DNA of 36,860 nt from JAFARZ01 sp035651595 (GTDB taxonomy: Bacteria > Actinomycetota > Actinomycetes > Streptosporangiales > Streptosporangiaceae). Below, one piece after another: positions 23,721 to 31,483 of this stretch (positions are counted from its first letter, which is position 1; each line of letters opens with the position of its first letter). The stretch is taken from the NCBI GenBank assembly GCA_035651595.1, contig DASRFJ010000318.1, positions 1 to 36,860 of the forward strand, in the 5' to 3' direction. The notes under the pieces are model-generated. The model made no database searches and was not told the origin of the DNA. It saw only the letters and a program-made list of their open reading frames with translations. The translations under genes and the position numbers were made by a program.

Positions 23721-24446
23721 ATGTCCCGCGTGCAATGGATCGCAGTGGCCGCCGGCGTGCTGACCGCCGCCATCAGCTTCGCGGTGAGCTGGTACGAGTC
23801 CCTCGGTATGGCGCATTCCTCCAGCTTGTCTTCGGCCACGTCCTATGTGATCGCCGGCGTCACCGCCGCGATCGCGCTGGGCACGGGCATCTCCGCATTC
23901 CTCACCTACCGGTCGTCTCGGAGCCGCCGGAAATACCGGTCGCGAATCTCCGGTCTGGTCGCGTCACCGGCGGCGGTCCCGGAGGCGAAGCCCGAAGAGC
24001 TGGTCGTCGCTCGGTACATTGTGGACCGCGACGCGGCCGAGCGGCGCCTCGCGCCCTATCTGCCGGCCAACCCCCGCCGGGCGAAGCGGCTGATAAACCA
24101 CGAGCGCCTGTACCGGCAGATCGGCGAGAGCTGCGGGATTTTCGGCGGCGCACCGAAGCTCACGTACGACCACATGGCCAGGTGGGCACTGATCGTGGAG
24201 GAGTGGCCGCGGCTTGCCGCGGCGCTGACCCGTGACCCGGCGATCATCGAGGAGCTGGAGAAGGCCGTCGACACCGGCAGGCTCCAGGAAAAGCTGAATG
24301 CTCAGGTGCCCGGCGTCAAGGCGACCGGTGAGCTGTTCGACCTCCTGTGCGACGAAGGCGTCCTGTTGTCGCCGGTGCTCGCCCGCCTCGTCCGCTTCGA
24401 ACCCTGCTCGCGTTTCCCCGCCCCGGAGCCGGCGCCCCTGGACTAG
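23721..24446 (+). CDS. KAP-family NTPase, C-terminal part as separate ORF
   Basis: A 241-residue product. Its ATG directly follows the TGA of the preceding ORF, in the same frame, with a strong ribosome-binding site GGGGGAGG (23708-23715) inside the upstream coding end. Two N-terminal membrane helices (VQWIAVAAGVLTAAISFAV and TSYVIAGVTAAIALGTGISAF) precede a soluble region. That region carries the conserved KAP C-terminal segment PANPRRAKRLINHERLYRQI, then TYDHMARWALIVEEWPRLAAAL. Single-polypeptide KAP proteins carry both halves. Here they could assemble from two coupled chains, or one nonsense change could have split the gene, the new start being rescued by the existing SD-like sequence. The stop overlaps that of the convergent gene through a shared CTAG. 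Confidence 0.8.
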   Translation: MSRVQWIAVAAGVLTAAISFAVSWYESLGMAHSSSLSSATSYVIAGVTAAIALGTGISAFLTYRSSRSRRKYRSRISGLVASPAAVPEAKPEELVVARYIVDRDAAERRLAPYLPANPRRAKRLINHERLYRQIGESCGIFGGAPKLTYDHMARWALIVEEWPRLAAALTRDPAIIEELEKAVDTGRLQEKLNAQVPGVKATGELFDLLCDEGVLLSPVLARLVRFEPCSRFPAPEPAPLD

Positions 24447-24892
24447 GTGTGCGCGAGCAGCGTCGCCTGCCTGGCCAGCCACGTCCGGGCCTGCTCGACG
24501 CGCTCGGTCAGCGTGAAGACGCCCAGCTCGGCGCGATCCGGATACGGCAGCCAGTCGATGGCGAGCCGCCGCGCGAGGTAGTCGACGACCGACCGGACCC
24601 GCGGCAGGTCGGGGTCGTCGGTGTGCCCGTTCGGCGTGAACGACAGGCCCAGGCCGGGCCGGACCAGGTCGGCCAGCGGCACCTGGTGCGCGAGCCCGAC
24701 CGACAGCGCGGTCGTGTACGTGTCGAGCAGCCCGGCGCCGCTGGTCCCCTGCTTCCCCCAGCGCACGAACACCTCGGCGAGTCTGCCGTCCGCACCCTGG
24801 TTGGCGGTGAGGTGCAGCACCTCCCCGCCGATCGTGACGCTTGTGGTGTGACCGCTGCGTCGCCTGGGCAGACGGCGCTGAACTGGGACCAT
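24443..24892 (-). CDS. TSCPD-type protein, like the C-terminus of B12-dependent ribonucleotide reductase
   Basis: The start at ATG 24892 follows GGGAGTGACG; 149 residues. The body closely parallels the C-terminal domain of class II (NrdJ) reductases: TSVTIGGEVLHLTANQGADGRLAEVFVRWGKQGTSGAGLLDTYT, then ALSVGLAHQVPLADLVR, LSFTPNGHTDDPDLPRVRSVVDYLARRLAIDWLP. The catalytic barrel, radical-site cysteines and cobalamin site are absent, so it cannot be a reductase by itself. The cysteines of a TSCPD motif are also not visible. Free-standing proteins of this kind exist in actinobacteria with unknown roles; a regulatory or accessory role for a reductase is conceivable. It converges on the KAP genes. 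Confidence 0.8.
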   Translation of the reverse strand: MVPVQRRLPRRRSGHTTSVTIGGEVLHLTANQGADGRLAEVFVRWGKQGTSGAGLLDTYTTALSVGLAHQVPLADLVRPGLGLSFTPNGHTDDPDLPRVRSVVDYLARRLAIDWLPYPDRAELGVFTLTERVEQARTWLARQATLLAHT

Positions 24893-25065
24893 CGTCACTC
24901 CCGGTGAAAACACGCGCGAAATAAGTACGCTAGCAGCTTCGATGAACAGAGGAAGATCCTAGCGCCCGCGCGTCCCGCCCGCCACGCAGGCTCGCCGGCC
25001 AGCTCGCCGCGGACCCGTCGCCTCGCCGGATCTCACGTTCCACGGCGCCGGCCCGTCTGGTGGGC

Positions 25066-26496
25066 ATGAAGACGGAAAGCAACAGCAAGGGACGGCTGCT
25101 CGGGGTGCTGCTGATCGGTACCTTCATGGCGCAGGCCGACGTCACGATCGTGAACGTGGCCACGCCTTCGATCCACGCCGGGCTCGGCGCGTCCGGCGCG
25201 GCCCTCCAGCTGGTCGTCGGCGGTTACCTGATCGCGGTGGCGATGCTGCTGATCACCGGCGCGCGGCTCGGCCAGGCGTATGGTTACCGGCGTGTCTTCG
25301 TGGCCGGAGTATCCGTGTTCACGCTGGCCTCGCTCGCCTGCGGGCTGGCGCCTGACCCGCTGGCCCTGGTAGTGGCCCGCGTGCTACAGGGGGCCGGGGC
25401 CGGCGTGATGTTTCCGCAGACGTTCACCGGCATCCAGCTGCACTTCACCGGCGCTGACCGGATCCGGGCCATCGGCCGGTACGCGATGACCCTGTCGGCG
25501 GGCGCGGTCAGCGGCCAGATCCTCGGCGGCGTGCTGGTGTCGGCCAACGTGGCCGGCCTCGGCTGGCGCGCGGTGTTCCTGGTCAACGTTCCGGTGGGCG
25601 TGCTGGCGGTAATCTCGGCGCTGCGGATCCTGCCGGCCGACGCGGTACGCCTGGCGCGCCTTGACCTGAAGGGCGTGGTCTTGCTCTCCGCCAGCGTGCT
25701 GCTGCTGGTTCTCCCGCTGACGCTCGGCAGGTCGGCGGGCTGGCCAGCCTGGGCCTGGGTGTGCCTGGCCGCGAGCGGGCCCGCCATAGCCGGTTTCGCG
25801 AAGCTGGAGACGCGGGTGGCCGCGCCGCTGCTCAACATGCACCTGCTCACCGTTCCGGCGGTGCGCTGGGGCCTGGTGACGATGGCGCTCGCCACCAGCA
25901 CCTACTACGCGCTGATGTTCGTGCTCGCGCAGTACCTCCAGGGCGCGCTGGGGTTCAGCCCGGTCGAGTCCGGCCTCATGTTCGTGCCGTGGGTGGCCGC
26001 GTTCGGCCTCGCTGGCCAGCTGGTCCGTCGGCTGGGGTCCATCCGCTGGCTCCCGGCGGCCGGCTGCGGGCTGCTCGCCATCGCGTTCGTGGGCACCAGC
26101 GCCGCGCTGCTGGCCGGCCTCGGGGCGGGCGCCGGTGCCGGAGCCGTGCTGGCACCGCTGCTCGGCCTGGGCGGGCTCGGCCTCGGCATTCAGTTCGCGA
26201 CCGTCGCCGGGCGGATGGCCGCGGCCGTCGAGCCGAGGTACGCACCCGACATCAGCGGCGTGAGCTCGACCCTGGTCCAGGTCGGCGGCTCGATCGGCGT
26301 CGCGGCGGTAGGCGCGCTGTACCTGTCGCAGGCGCACCACCCCGTGCACGCGTTCACCACCGCGACCGTCACGCTGACCGCCCTGGCCCTGGTCGCGCTC
26401 CTCGCCGCGACGATGGTCACCAGGACCCGCACCACGGAACCCGTCCCCGAGCCGGCCAGCCAGGCCCCGGCCCAACTTCAGGAGGCCCGCCGATGA
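25066..26496 (+). CDS. MFS multidrug exporter, DHA2 (EmrB/QacA) type
   Basis: About 476 residues from ATG 25066; a GTG six bases earlier is possible and no clear ribosome-binding site is present. It has the DHA2 hallmarks: FMAQADVTIVNVATPSI in helix 1 (D-x-TIVNVA, motif D1), GARLGQAYGYRRVF (motif A), ARVLQGAGAGVMFP (motif B) and GQILGGVL..GWRAVFLVNVPVG (motif C region). Hydrophobic segments are compatible with 14 helices. It exports small hydrophobic compounds using the proton gradient. Its stop overlaps the start of the ECF sigma gene (ATGA at 26493-26496), so it is likely the first gene of an operon with sigma and ogt. Confidence 0.9.
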   Translation: MKTESNSKGRLLGVLLIGTFMAQADVTIVNVATPSIHAGLGASGAALQLVVGGYLIAVAMLLITGARLGQAYGYRRVFVAGVSVFTLASLACGLAPDPLALVVARVLQGAGAGVMFPQTFTGIQLHFTGADRIRAIGRYAMTLSAGAVSGQILGGVLVSANVAGLGWRAVFLVNVPVGVLAVISALRILPADAVRLARLDLKGVVLLSASVLLLVLPLTLGRSAGWPAWAWVCLAASGPAIAGFAKLETRVAAPLLNMHLLTVPAVRWGLVTMALATSTYYALMFVLAQYLQGALGFSPVESGLMFVPWVAAFGLAGQLVRRLGSIRWLPAAGCGLLAIAFVGTSAALLAGLGAGAGAGAVLAPLLGLGGLGLGIQFATVAGRMAAAVEPRYAPDISGVSSTLVQVGGSIGVAAVGALYLSQAHHPVHAFTTATVTLTALALVALLAATMVTRTRTTEPVPEPASQAPAQLQEARR

Positions 26497-26990
26497 GCCG
26501 CCTGCCGCCGTTCGAGCAGGTAGTGGATCAGTATGGCGTCGACGTGTGGCGGTTCGCCGCGTCCCAGCTCGGCCAGGCGCATGCCGATGACCTCTTCCAG
26601 GAGACGATGCTCGCCGCGCTCGCCGCGTATCCGACCTTGCGCAAGCCGGAGTCGGTCAAATCGTGGCTGTTCCGCATCGCCGCACGCAAGGCGATCGACG
26701 TCGCCAGGGCGCGATCCCGCGACCCGGTCCCGGTGCCAGCCCCGACGTACGAGGCCGAGCCGGCCACGGCGGGCACGCCGGAACCTCCCGACGATGACTT
26801 GTGGGCACGCGTCCGTGCCCTGCCGCCCAAGCAGCGGCAGGCGGTCGCGCTGCGCACGGTCCTCGACCTCCCTTACGCGGAGATCGCCAGCACGATGCGG
26901 ACCAGCGTCGAGGCGGCCCGCCGAAACGTTCACGAAGGACTCACCAAGCTCCGAGAGGGGGCATCAGATGAACATCCCGACGCCTACTGA
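26493..26990 (+). CDS. ECF-type RNA polymerase sigma factor
   Basis: A 165-residue protein. Region 2 is DVWRFAASQLGQAHADDLFQETMLAALAAYPTLRKPESVKSWLFRIAARKAIDVARAR. Region 4 is RALPPKQRQAVALRTVLDLPYAEIASTMRTSVEAARRNVHEGLTKLRE. Length and domain pair fit ECF sigma factors. No adjacent anti-sigma gene is present. The gene overlaps the exporter by four bases and the following ogt by 23 bases, so the three are translationally linked. An ECF/alkyltransferase pairing suggests a link to DNA-alkylation response, but this is inference. Confidence 0.9.
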   Translation: MSRLPPFEQVVDQYGVDVWRFAASQLGQAHADDLFQETMLAALAAYPTLRKPESVKSWLFRIAARKAIDVARARSRDPVPVPAPTYEAEPATAGTPEPPDDDLWARVRALPPKQRQAVALRTVLDLPYAEIASTMRTSVEAARRNVHEGLTKLREGASDEHPDAY

Positions 26991-27549
26991 GGACACCATG
27001 GCCCGGCTCCGCGCCTCACTGGCCGAACGCGCCGCCGCCGAGGGTCTCCTCGACGTGGCCTACGCCACCGTGGACAGCCCGCTCGGCACGCTCACGATAG
27101 CCGCGACACCCAGCGGCGTGGTCCGGATCGCGTTCGACAACGAACGGCAGGACGACGTGCTCGCCGAGCTGGCCGCCAAGGTCTCGCCGCGCGTCCTCAG
27201 CGCGCCGGCCCGGCTGGACGAGGCCCGCCGCGAGCTGGACGAGTATTTCCAGGGCAGCCGGACCGCGTTCGACCTGCCGCTGGACTGGTCGCTCAGCACC
27301 GGCTTCCGCCGCGCGGTGCTCAACGCCACGCAGCGCATCCCGTACGCGGCGACCAGCACCTACGGCATCGTCGCCATTGCCGCCGGCAGCCCGAAGGCCT
27401 TCCGCGCGGCCGGCACGGCGCTGGCCACGAACCCGATCCCGATCGTGGTGCCATGCCACCGCGTGCTGCCGGCCAGCGGTGTGCTCGGTCAGTACCGCGG
27501 CGGGGCCCCCCGCAAGGAGCAGTTGCTCAGGCTCGAAGGCGCCCGCTGA
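26968..27549 (+). CDS. ogt: Methylated-DNA--protein-cysteine S-methyltransferase
   Basis: ATG 26968 lies inside the end of the sigma gene, with GAGAGGGGG upstream; 193 residues. The N-terminal RNase H-like domain (VDSPLGTLTIAATPSGVVRIAF) is followed by DEYFQGSRTAFDLPLDW. The C-terminal DNA-binding/active-site domain has FRRAVLNATQRIPYAATSTYG, the nucleophile Cys163 in IPIVVPCHRVLPASG, and the terminal LGQYRGGAPRKEQLLRLEG. It removes O6-alkyl groups from guanine by irreversible transfer to the cysteine. The usual 'TYGxxA' and 'PCHRV' motifs are intact, so it should be active. There is no Ada-type regulatory domain. Confidence 0.93.
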   Translation: MNIPTPTEDTMARLRASLAERAAAEGLLDVAYATVDSPLGTLTIAATPSGVVRIAFDNERQDDVLAELAAKVSPRVLSAPARLDEARRELDEYFQGSRTAFDLPLDWSLSTGFRRAVLNATQRIPYAATSTYGIVAIAAGSPKAFRAAGTALATNPIPIVVPCHRVLPASGVLGQYRGGAPRKEQLLRLEGAR

Positions 27550-27553
27550 CCCC

Positions 27554-27575
27554 GCTGACCCCCCGCGGGGTCAGC
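27554..27575. terminator. Bidirectional terminator between ogt and sortase genes
   Basis: A perfect 9-bp stem GCTGACCCC / GGGGTCAGC with loop CCGC sits between the convergent ogt stop (27549) and the sortase stop. The right arm contains the sortase stop codon (TCA on the plus strand at 27571-27573). Confidence 0.75.
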
Positions 27576-28236
27576 TCGTCGCCACGGCGTACACGACCAC
27601 GTTGCTCAGATAGGACCCGCGGCTCGCGTCGAAGACGCCGCCGCAGGTGATCAGGCGCAGCTCGGCGTCCGGGGCCGGCCCGTACACCGCCTGCGTGGGA
27701 AATCCGGCCTTCGCATACGTCCGGACCGACGTGACGCGGAATACCGCCAGCGTCCCGTCGGTCCGGCCTATGTACACCCGGTCACCGGGACGAAGCTCGT
27801 CGAGCCGGTAGAACACACCCGGTCCCGTATACGAGTCGATGTGCCCCGCGATGACGGCGGGGCCGATCGCGCCGGGGCGCGAGCTGCCGGTGTACCAGCC
27901 GGCCACCGACGTGCTGGCCGGCACCTGGAGCGCCCCGGTCGCGGTCAGGCCGAGGCGGATCAGCGTGGTACTGACCGCGATCGCCGGGATGTCCAGCGAT
28001 ACCGGCGCCGCCACCGGGCGGGCAACCGAGGGGGACGCCGCGACGATCCGGCCGGCCGGCGCCGGCAGCGTGACCGGCAGCGTGGCCGGCACCGTGGCTG
28101 GCACCGTGCCGGTCAACGCCGCCGGGCGCGCGGCCGGGGAGGAGTGCCTGGTCAGCACCAGCCCTCCGACGCCGATCCCGGTCACGGTCAGACCGAGAAC
28201 GAGCGCCGCCACCCCGGCCGGCTTGCCGATTCGCAC
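27571..28236 (-). CDS. Class E/F-type sortase
   Basis: The open frame continues into the upstream gene, so the start is placed at GTG 28236 (TTG 28242 is possible), right behind the DUF4397 stop; about 221 residues. An N-terminal membrane anchor (VAALVLGLTVTGIGVGGLVL) precedes a Pro/Ala/Thr linker with VPATVPATLPVTLPAP repeats. The sortase domain has the catalytic His in VIAGHIDSYTG, Cys in LRLITCGG and Arg in ASRGSYLSNVVVYA. Class E/F enzymes are typical of actinobacteria and attach surface proteins to the wall. The adjacent DUF4397 gene is the likely substrate. Confidence 0.85.
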   Translation of the reverse strand: MRIGKPAGVAALVLGLTVTGIGVGGLVLTRHSSPAARPAALTGTVPATVPATLPVTLPAPAGRIVAASPSVARPVAAPVSLDIPAIAVSTTLIRLGLTATGALQVPASTSVAGWYTGSSRPGAIGPAVIAGHIDSYTGPGVFYRLDELRPGDRVYIGRTDGTLAVFRVTSVRTYAKAGFPTQAVYGPAPDAELRLITCGGVFDASRGSYLSNVVVYAVATS

Positions 28237-28238
28237 CC

Positions 28239-29114
28239 TCAAGTCCGCGGCCGCCGCAGGCGGAGCGCGCCGGCCAGCGCGAGCGAAGTACCCACGGCGG
28301 TGAGCATCAGCCACGGCACCGGCGACGACGGCCCACGCGGCGCGGTGCCGCCGAAGCCGGTCGCCACGCTGCCGACCGGCACCGCGGTGTTCCCCACCGC
28401 GTCCTCCAGATCGACGACTTCCAGCCCGTTCGCGCCGTCCAGCACGACGAGCGTGTGCACGGTCTCGGCGGAGAGCAGGACGCTCCTGCTGGTGAGCGTG
28501 GTGTCCGCGGCGGCGGCGGGGTCCGCCGTCACCAGGACCGTCTCGCGGCCAGCCGGGACGTTGGCATAGGAGCTCACCGCGCCGAAGGCCAGGTTGTGCG
28601 CCAGCGGGTGCCCGCCGGAGGTCACGGTGACGACGTGCCGCTTGAGCGATGCCTGAATCACCCGGACCAGCGCCCGCCCGTGCGGCGTCGTCAGCTTGTC
28701 GTCCAGGACGGCGAGCCGCAGGCCAGACTCGGGTCCCATGCCCGCGACGGTGTACGCGTGACCCGACGAGATCTGCACGCTGGTGGACAGCACCGCCGCG
28801 CTGCTCGCCGCGGCGCCCGCGGCCCGCATGGCCACGCTGTACTGGCCGGCCGCCACTCGTTCGTAGGGTGAGACGTCGCCGTAGGCCACGTGGTGCAGCA
28901 CGACCATCGCGCTGGAATTGCCGAAGGAGTACAGATAGACGTCCACGGCGGGCGTGTTCGGCGACAGGTGCGCGAGCCGTATCCAGCCGGCATCAGCATT
29001 CGCGCCGCCGCCCGAACTCGCGGACGCGCTGGCGGCGGTGGCCGAGACGCTGAGGCACAGCGCCGGCACCGCCAGCAGCAAGGCTATTCGTCGGCCAGTC
29101 AGGTGTCCCTTCAT
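28239..29114 (-). CDS. DUF4397 surface protein, probable sortase substrate
   Basis: A 291-residue protein; ATG 29114 is preceded by GGAGGGAAC. The signal peptide spans about 1-33 (RRIALLLAVPALCLSVSATAASASA). The mature part has two DUF4397-type units: WIRLAHLSPNTPAVDVYLY, GDVSPYERVAAGQYSVAMR and later ALVRVIQASLKRHVVTV, GAVSSYANVPAGRETVLV. The C-terminus is built like a sorting signal: VATGFGGTAPRG, then hydrophobic WLMLTAVGTSLALAGAL and the basic tail RLRRPRT. There is no LPXTG; the ATGFGGTA segment may be the non-canonical recognition site for the neighbouring sortase (inference). The function of DUF4397 is unknown. Confidence 0.85.
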   Translation of the reverse strand: MKGHLTGRRIALLLAVPALCLSVSATAASASASSGGGANADAGWIRLAHLSPNTPAVDVYLYSFGNSSAMVVLHHVAYGDVSPYERVAAGQYSVAMRAAGAAASSAAVLSTSVQISSGHAYTVAGMGPESGLRLAVLDDKLTTPHGRALVRVIQASLKRHVVTVTSGGHPLAHNLAFGAVSSYANVPAGRETVLVTADPAAAADTTLTSRSVLLSAETVHTLVVLDGANGLEVVDLEDAVGNTAVPVGSVATGFGGTAPRGPSSPVPWLMLTAVGTSLALAGALRLRRPRT

Positions 29115-29144
29115 TGTTCCCTCCCCTTCCCCTGCGCTCTGTCG

Positions 29145-30155
29145 TCAGGGGCCGCTCGCCAGCCCGAGTGGACTCGGGGCGTCGTACTGCACCGAGAGCA
29201 GGTACTGCCCGTGCCCCGCCGGGACCAGTACCGCCTGGGCCGGCAGGTACGGTGCCCGCTGCCCGTGCAGGAACGAAAGCAATGGCCGCAGCGTGCCGCG
29301 CGACGCGGCGCCGATCTCGACGCCGCGGAGCAGCGCGGACGGCGCACCGGGCGACGGGTCGCCGAAGGACGCGATCGTCACCTTGTGCTGTCCGGCCAGG
29401 GCGGCGAGCGCGATCAGCAGCCGGGGATCCACGTCGCCCGCGGCCAGGTCGGCGCGCGCGGCCGACGACACGCGGATGTGCTTGTTACGCAGCAGTTGCC
29501 GTCCCGCGCCGACCCGGCCGGACTGGTCAGCCGACAGCCCGGCCTGGTAGGCGGCGGCCCCGTCCGGCGCCATGGCGCGCACATCGATCCGCGCGGCTCC
29601 CGAGCCGAAGCTCGCGATCAGCTCAGGTGCGTACACGCTGGCCAGGCGCCCGCCGAACTGGGCACGCACCGCGGGGGTGGCCACGACGACGTCGGCACCG
29701 AGCGAGTCGGTGGCGGACAACTGCAGCGTGAGCAACTGGCCGGCGGGCAGCCCGTTGGCCGCCAGCACCGAGCACATCTCGGGATCGCAGGCCACGATCG
29801 CGGCCGGGCTTACCTGCTGGACGATCCACCCCGCCACCTGGGCCCTGGTGAGCGCCGCCGCCACCACGGCGGAACCGCTCTGTCCCGCCGCGCGGGGAGC
29901 GGCGTCGCGCCGGACCGTGTCGGCCCGTCCGCCGGTCCGGCCGACATGCAGCACGAAGACAGCCACCACCGCGGCCGCGCACACGACCACGACGGTCAGC
30001 GCGGAAACTACCCGCCGCGTGAAAGCCGCCGGGCCCAACGCCGCCCGCTTGCGTTCCAGCCACAAGCGGAACGTGGTCCTGATGACCGTCGGCCACGATG
30101 GTTCGCGCGGCGGAGCGCTGCTCCGTGCCGCGAGACGCTGATTCTGCTCGCCCAC
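29145..30155 (-). CDS. Membrane-anchored hypothetical protein of the sortase operon
   Basis: A 336-residue protein with one membrane helix (about 49-69, VVSALTVVVVCAAAVVAVFVL) after a basic cytoplasmic segment. The external part (RAQVAGWIVQQVSPAAIVACDPEMCSVLAANG, LGADVVVATPAVRAQFGG, AAYQAGLSADQSGRVGAGRQLLRN) is unrecognised. A region resembling a substrate-binding or SRPBCC-type alternation is not convincing. The CDPEMC cysteine pair could form a disulfide outside the cell. It is followed 30 bp later by the DUF4397 gene and then the sortase, all in the same direction, so it is probably part of the same surface-assembly unit. It diverges from the LacI regulator. Confidence 0.65.
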   Translation of the reverse strand: MGEQNQRLAARSSAPPREPSWPTVIRTTFRLWLERKRAALGPAAFTRRVVSALTVVVVCAAAVVAVFVLHVGRTGGRADTVRRDAAPRAAGQSGSAVVAAALTRAQVAGWIVQQVSPAAIVACDPEMCSVLAANGLPAGQLLTLQLSATDSLGADVVVATPAVRAQFGGRLASVYAPELIASFGSGAARIDVRAMAPDGAAAYQAGLSADQSGRVGAGRQLLRNKHIRVSSAARADLAAGDVDPRLLIALAALAGQHKVTIASFGDPSPGAPSALLRGVEIGAASRGTLRPLLSFLHGQRAPYLPAQAVLVPAGHGQYLLSVQYDAPSPLGLASGP

Positions 30156-30307
30156 TCCTGCTCCCCCCGCAACGCCGCGTTCTGGCGGCGCTGCGCCAAT
30201 GGAGCTAGTGGATCATACGATGTCCCGTTATTTCAGCTAATGCAACCGTTTGTTCCTGAAACGCTATGTGAACGAACCGTAGTCCCGAGACAGCGCCTAT
30301 TCGGATA

Positions 30308-30367
30308 TTGACACCGGTTACATAAGGTTCTTACCATCGGTACGGAGCAGGATTGTAAGCGGTTGCA
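30308..30367 (+). promoter_or_regulatory. Promoter and LacI-type operator of the regulator gene
   Basis: A -35 TTGACA at 30308-30313 and a -10 TACCAT at 30332-30337 (18-bp spacer) are followed by the near-palindrome TGTAAGCGGTTGCA at 30354-30367. The latter matches the TGNAANCGNTTNCA pattern of LacI/GalR operators. Position downstream of -10 and just before the ATG suggests autorepression. Confidence 0.6.
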
Positions 30368-30381
30368 AAGCATGGGAACCA

Positions 30382-31437
30382 ATGACGACCGTCTACGACG
30401 TAGCCCGGGTAGCCGGCGTATCCACGGCCACCGTTTCCCGGGTTGTCCGCGGGTCCTCGCTGGTGAACGCCGACACACGCGAGCGCGTGCTGGCCGTGAT
30501 CGAGGCGCTCGGCTTCGTCCCCGACGCCTATGCCCAGGGGCTCAGCAACCGCCGCAAGGACATCATCGGCTTCGCCGCACTGGAGCGCGGCGGCTCCGAG
30601 ATGGACATCGAGCGCAACGGCCTGCTGTTCGTCGACCAGATCGTGCACGCGGCCGAGTCGGTCCTGCGCGGCACCGGTTACTCGCTGCTGCTGACGTTCG
30701 GCGAAAGCGGCGAGCAGTTCGAGCGGCGGGTCCGGCTGCTGAGCGGCAAGGTAGACGGCCTGCTGGTGGCCGAGGAGATCATGGCCGGCGACGACCTGCG
30801 CGCGCTGGCCAAGCGGATACCGGTCGTGGTTATCGCGGGCCGGCGCGACGAAGCCCGGCTCGACGTGGTCGCCGCGGACAACGTCTCCGGCATGACGGCG
30901 CTGGTCGAACACCTCACCGCCAGCAAGGGCGACGGTCATGGCTACCGCAGGCTGTGCTTCGTCACCGGCCCGAAGGACGCGCCCGACGCCCGCGACCGCC
31001 AGGCCGCCTTCGAGGAGGCCATCGTCGCGAGCCGCCACGCCGGCATCGACCAGGTCATTCACGGTGATTTTTCCGAAGGCAGCGGCGCCGCGGCGGCACA
31101 GGTCCTGCTTGGCCGCGGCCGCCGGTCGCTGCCGCAGGCCGTGGTGTGCGCCAACGACCAGATGGCGTTCGGCGTGCTGCACGAACTGCACCGGGCGGGC
31201 ATTCGCGTCCCGGCGGACGTGGCACTGACCGGATTCGACGACATCTATCCGAGCCGCCTGATGGACCCGCCGTTGACCACGGTGAGCCAGCCGTTCCGCG
31301 AGCTGGGCACCCTGGCCGCGCGGCGGCTGCTTGACCGGATCGGGGAGCCCGCGCTGACACCGCGGGCGGAGGTACTGCCGACCAGCGCGGTCATCAGGAC
31401 CAGCTGCGGATGCCAGTACCCGCACGGGGCCCACTGA
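30382..31437 (+). CDS. LacI/GalR-family transcriptional regulator
   Basis: A 351-residue protein. The N-terminal HTH is TVYDVARVAGVSTATVSRVVRGSSLVNADTRERVLAVIEALGFVPDAYAQGLSNRR (3-58), with the family hinge. The periplasmic-binding-protein-like effector domain includes GLLFVDQIVHAAESVLRGTGYSLLL, VDGLLVAEEIM, AVVCANDQMAFGVLHELHRAGIRVPADVALTGFDDIYPSRLMDPPLTTV, then the C-terminal RTSCGC. It has an operator-like palindrome directly upstream and lies 46 bp before the secreted glucanase gene, so it is likely to control it in response to a sugar ligand (inference). Confidence 0.92.
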   Translation: MTTVYDVARVAGVSTATVSRVVRGSSLVNADTRERVLAVIEALGFVPDAYAQGLSNRRKDIIGFAALERGGSEMDIERNGLLFVDQIVHAAESVLRGTGYSLLLTFGESGEQFERRVRLLSGKVDGLLVAEEIMAGDDLRALAKRIPVVVIAGRRDEARLDVVAADNVSGMTALVEHLTASKGDGHGYRRLCFVTGPKDAPDARDRQAAFEEAIVASRHAGIDQVIHGDFSEGSGAAAAQVLLGRGRRSLPQAVVCANDQMAFGVLHELHRAGIRVPADVALTGFDDIYPSRLMDPPLTTVSQPFRELGTLAARRLLDRIGEPALTPRAEVLPTSAVIRTSCGCQYPHGAH

Positions 31438-31483
31438 GCGAGCGGAGGGACCGAGCGGTCAATCCCCGAAAGGAGACATCCTC

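Noticed and set aside
22542..23816. Long open frame of 424 codons on the minus strand
   Set aside because: Antisense to the KAP NTPase gene, whose Walker motifs and helices are clear; no recognisable domain.
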